Part shown: piece after piece, positions 61,772 through 64,000 of the stretch | Position numbering within the stretch: the stretch's first letter is position 1 | How the letters are laid out: each line of letters starts with the position of its first letter | NCBI GenBank assembly: GCA_030603365.1 | Contig: JAUVXV010000002.1 | Location: 186,001 to 250,000 of the forward strand | Length of the DNA stretch: 64,000 bases | DNA from: Candidatus Heimdallarchaeota archaeon | GTDB taxonomy: Archaea; Asgardarchaeota; Heimdallarchaeia; Heimdallarchaeales; Heimdallarchaeaceae | Reading direction: 5' to 3' | Made by a program: the position numbers and the translations under genes | The notes under the pieces: generated by a model | Database searches by the model: none | Seen by the model: only the letters and a program-made list of their open reading frames with translations | Told to the model about the DNA's origin: nothing

Positions 61772-64000
61772 TCATTTTTTGTTTAGATATTCTTCTATGT
61801 TAGTTTGAGCAAATGGTGCTATTGAAGCCAGATCTTCTGTTAAGATATAGAGCACATTCAGTGTTATTTCTTCTTGAGGTTCCAATTTTATTTTCTTTGT
61901 CTGACATCCTAAAGTTGCGTAGGAGTAGTTAGGAGTATATGGTGAAATTTGAGTATAGTACTTATTTGAAAGGATTACTGAACCAATAATATAATCGTGT
62001 TTAGCATTTTTATAGGCGACCCATTTAGCATGAGTATCATGGTGACTCCCAACATAAGACTGATGTTCATTTAAGTTAAATTTCATAACTTTTCCACCTG
62101 ATTCAACATAATATTCATCGTCTGGTCCACCTGTGGTTTTAACAGAAATGTCAATTATTGAATCAAACCGTTTGATAGCAGAGGAATGATTCTTTATGAT
62201 TTGTTGATGTAACAGAAAGGGAGAATCAGGTAAGGTTAGGTAATGATTGGTCACTTGTAGTCCTTTCAAACTTGGTGCATACTCGATAATATTAGATTGG
62301 AATCCTATTCCTTCCCATGCATTCTCTTTAATAATGAATGCTTTAAATTTCAATCTATTATAATCATGGTCTTTCCATTGGTTCAAAACATTAATTCCAC
62401 CCCCTATTCCACCGTAGAATTCATTAGTCCAAACAAAGGGAACAACCTTTGGGAAGAAAGATTTTAGGTAATTGCTATCATTATCTATGCATAATTCAAA
62501 GATTTGTCCTCTATGTTCTGAACTTCCTTTAAATCTGAGAAAACCATTATCCACTTCATAATAGCTTTTTTCATCTTGTTGCTCTTCTTTGATTGTTATA
62601 TTTTTGGATTCATCAAAAACACCTATAGCAATAGAATTCTCATAAACCGCAGATAAAGTGTTAAAAACCATTTTTCCTGAATATAGTCTTCTTGTTAGAG
62701 GTTCAATTTCAAACTTCAACAACAATGAAGATGTCCTTGTTTTATCAATTGTCTTTTCTTCAGGTTTGATTATTAAATTATTAAAATCTAGCTGAATACT
62801 CCCCTTCATCTCAGATTCTTTGAATGTGTTGATTTTCACAAACATCTCTTTAGATCCCTTTTTTAGTACGATCCCTTTACTCCTATATTCTGATGTTTCA
62901 GTGGGATATAGTCCAACAGTCTTTAATTCATCTAATTCCCTCATTAAAGCAAGTTCAGTATCTGGAGTGTTGAGATACTTCTCTCTCCACTTCTGTTGTA
63001 CTTGTTGCCAAGAATCTGTAAAACAAAACCAGATTTTAGAGGTCTCAAATGACTGCTTGGTCTTTAAATCAGGTACTTTTTCTTCAATACTGTTGCCATA
63101 TATTTTATCAGCTTTTGTAAGGTCATATAAGCAACCGATGTAGCCCTCTAAATATTTTTGACAATTCCATCCTTCCTGAAAATCTGAAGGTTTATTTGGA
63201 TGATCTATTTGTATTTCAGGAAAATTGAATTCCTTTATACCTTCTTTTAAATGAAGGATATATTTCTCGAACCTGCTACCTCTCCACCACCAATACTCAG
63301 TTTTTGCTCCTAAATTATCTACTAGATCCTGAGAAGTATTTTCTATATTGAAATAAATTCCAAAAGGAGAATCATCATTTGGAACAAAGAATTTTCTTGT
63401 AAATTTAATTCCTGGTTTACTGTCTGAAAATGCGCTAGAATGTAACCATAAACCATCCTCGGCTATATTGATAGTGTGATCTAATTGTTTGGTATAAAAT
63501 TCGCTTCCCTCGGTGTCGAAAGGATAACCAAGAACCATGTTATAACCATCTCTCTTAAGATTTCTATTTTTATCAATTACAGTTAACCTATTTTCTTTAA
63601 CATTGTAACCCTTATAGAAACTTAGTCGAATATCTCTATTTTCAAGAAAAACTTCTTCACCAATTTCATAGCTCAAGGCTTTGTTCTTATCAAAAATGAT
63701 TATAGGTAATTTTCTGGATATAATCACAGTTCCATCTGGTTGTGAAACTGTGATATCGAAGTAGTCAACCATAGAAGGAGTTTTTCCAACCTTCAGTGGA
63801 ATTTTCAATAAAGAATCGTATTTAGATACTAGGATATTGAAAATTGATTCCTCAAAAGAGAGTAAATCACTACCTACTACTTCCACTAAAATGTCTTCCT
63901 TATCAACACCTGTAAAGTTTTGAATTTCAATCGGAAGAATTATCTCAGAGTCTGGTTTAGTGATAAAATTCTTTGGATATGTTAGAACATCGATAGCATT
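61772..64000 (-). CDS. Large beta-rich protein of unknown function (5' end outside window)
   Basis: The frame stays open from the stop at 61772 to the last base of the window, about 742 residues. The apparent start (a GTG near 63886) is not real, because the codons before it read as a normal beta-sandwich (LTYPKNFITKPDSEIILPIE, then QNFTGVDKEDILVEV). The protein consists of beta-rich domains with many Trp and Tyr (KTEYWWWRGSRFEKYI, YYTQISPYTPNYSYATLG) and no signal peptide in view. The C-terminal 300 residues (DNGFLRFKGSSEHRGQI, FYGGIGGGINVLNQWKDHDY) resemble carbohydrate-active enzyme beta-sandwiches. I see no firm catalytic motif and cannot assign a family. Confidence 0.65.
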   Translation of the reverse strand, partial: NAIDVLTYPKNFITKPDSEIILPIEIQNFTGVDKEDILVEVVGSDLLSFEESIFNILVSKYDSLLKIPLKVGKTPSMVDYFDITVSQPDGTVIISRKLPIIIFDKNKALSYEIGEEVFLENRDIRLSFYKGYNVKENRLTVIDKNRNLKRDGYNMVLGYPFDTEGSEFYTKQLDHTINIAEDGLWLHSSAFSDSKPGIKFTRKFFVPNDDSPFGIYFNIENTSQDLVDNLGAKTEYWWWRGSRFEKYILHLKEGIKEFNFPEIQIDHPNKPSDFQEGWNCQKYLEGYIGCLYDLTKADKIYGNSIEEKVPDLKTKQSFETSKIWFCFTDSWQQVQQKWREKYLNTPDTELALMRELDELKTVGLYPTETSEYRSKGIVLKKGSKEMFVKINTFKESEMKGSIQLDFNNLIIKPEEKTIDKTRTSSLLLKFEIEPLTRRLYSGKMVFNTLSAVYENSIAIGVFDESKNITIKEEQQDEKSYYEVDNGFLRFKGSSEHRGQIFELCIDNDSNYLKSFFPKVVPFVWTNEFYGGIGGGINVLNQWKDHDYNRLKFKAFIIKENAWEGIGFQSNIIEYAPSLKGLQVTNHYLTLPDSPFLLHQQIIKNHSSAIKRFDSIIDISVKTTGGPDDEYYVESGGKVMKFNLNEHQSYVGSHHDTHAKWVAYKNAKHDYIIGSVILSNKYYTQISPYTPNYSYATLGCQTKKIKLEPQEEITLNVLYILTEDLASIAPFAQTNIEEYLNKK

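Overview
The window is about one third G+C and is archaeal. The archaeal evidence is a Taw1-type wyosine enzyme, a rare class-2 (methanogen-type) seryl-tRNA synthetase, two tungsten-type aldehyde:ferredoxin oxidoreductases, a beta-CASP RNase, and TATA boxes placed about 26 nt from start codons (leaderless genes). Many secreted beta-helix and propeller proteins with C-terminal membrane anchors, HEAT-repeat proteins and an Ala/Pro-rich protein suggest a large-genome anaerobe, possibly an Asgard archaeon. That lineage is inference: I saw no decisive eukaryotic signature protein. I recognised no rRNA, tRNA or CRISPR array.

Layout. 1-900 is a TnpB gene cut by the left edge. 1.1-7.2 kb holds a ribbon-helix-helix regulator, a HEAT protein, Taw1, a small STAS-like protein, GtrA, a zinc-ribbon membrane protein and an orphan helical protein. 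7.2-14.6 kb has two paralogous AORs enclosing a NosD-like beta-helix protein and a seven-repeat propeller protein. 14.7-16.2 kb is a scar: a G+C-rich, strongly self-complementary stretch (candidate structured RNA) beside two gene fragments, one a decayed oligopeptide-binding protein. 16.2-21 kb carries housekeeping and membrane genes. 21.3-27.5 kb is a giant FtsX-type permease plus a tandem two-NBD ATPase; 42.6-48.8 kb is a paralogous pair on the other strand. Between them lie SerRS2, a methyltransferase, threonine aldolase, an Ala/Pro-rich protein, a beta-CASP nuclease with a long N-terminal extension, a second NosD-like protein, UDP-glucose dehydrogenase and an HD phosphohydrolase.

The most interesting part is 50.9-59.2 kb: two adjacent efflux operons on the minus strand. 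One encodes a PadR-like regulator plus an asymmetric heterodimeric ABC exporter. The other encodes a MacB-type permease, its ATPase and a second PadR-like regulator. The two regulators are paralogs in which the winged helix is interrupted by about 100 residues of helical insert. Both operon promoters carry the same near-perfect palindrome, AATATTC-N8-GAATATT, which suggests one cross-talking efflux regulon. The right end (59.2-64 kb) has a proline-catabolic P5C dehydrogenase, a conserved unknown protein and a large orphan protein running off the window.
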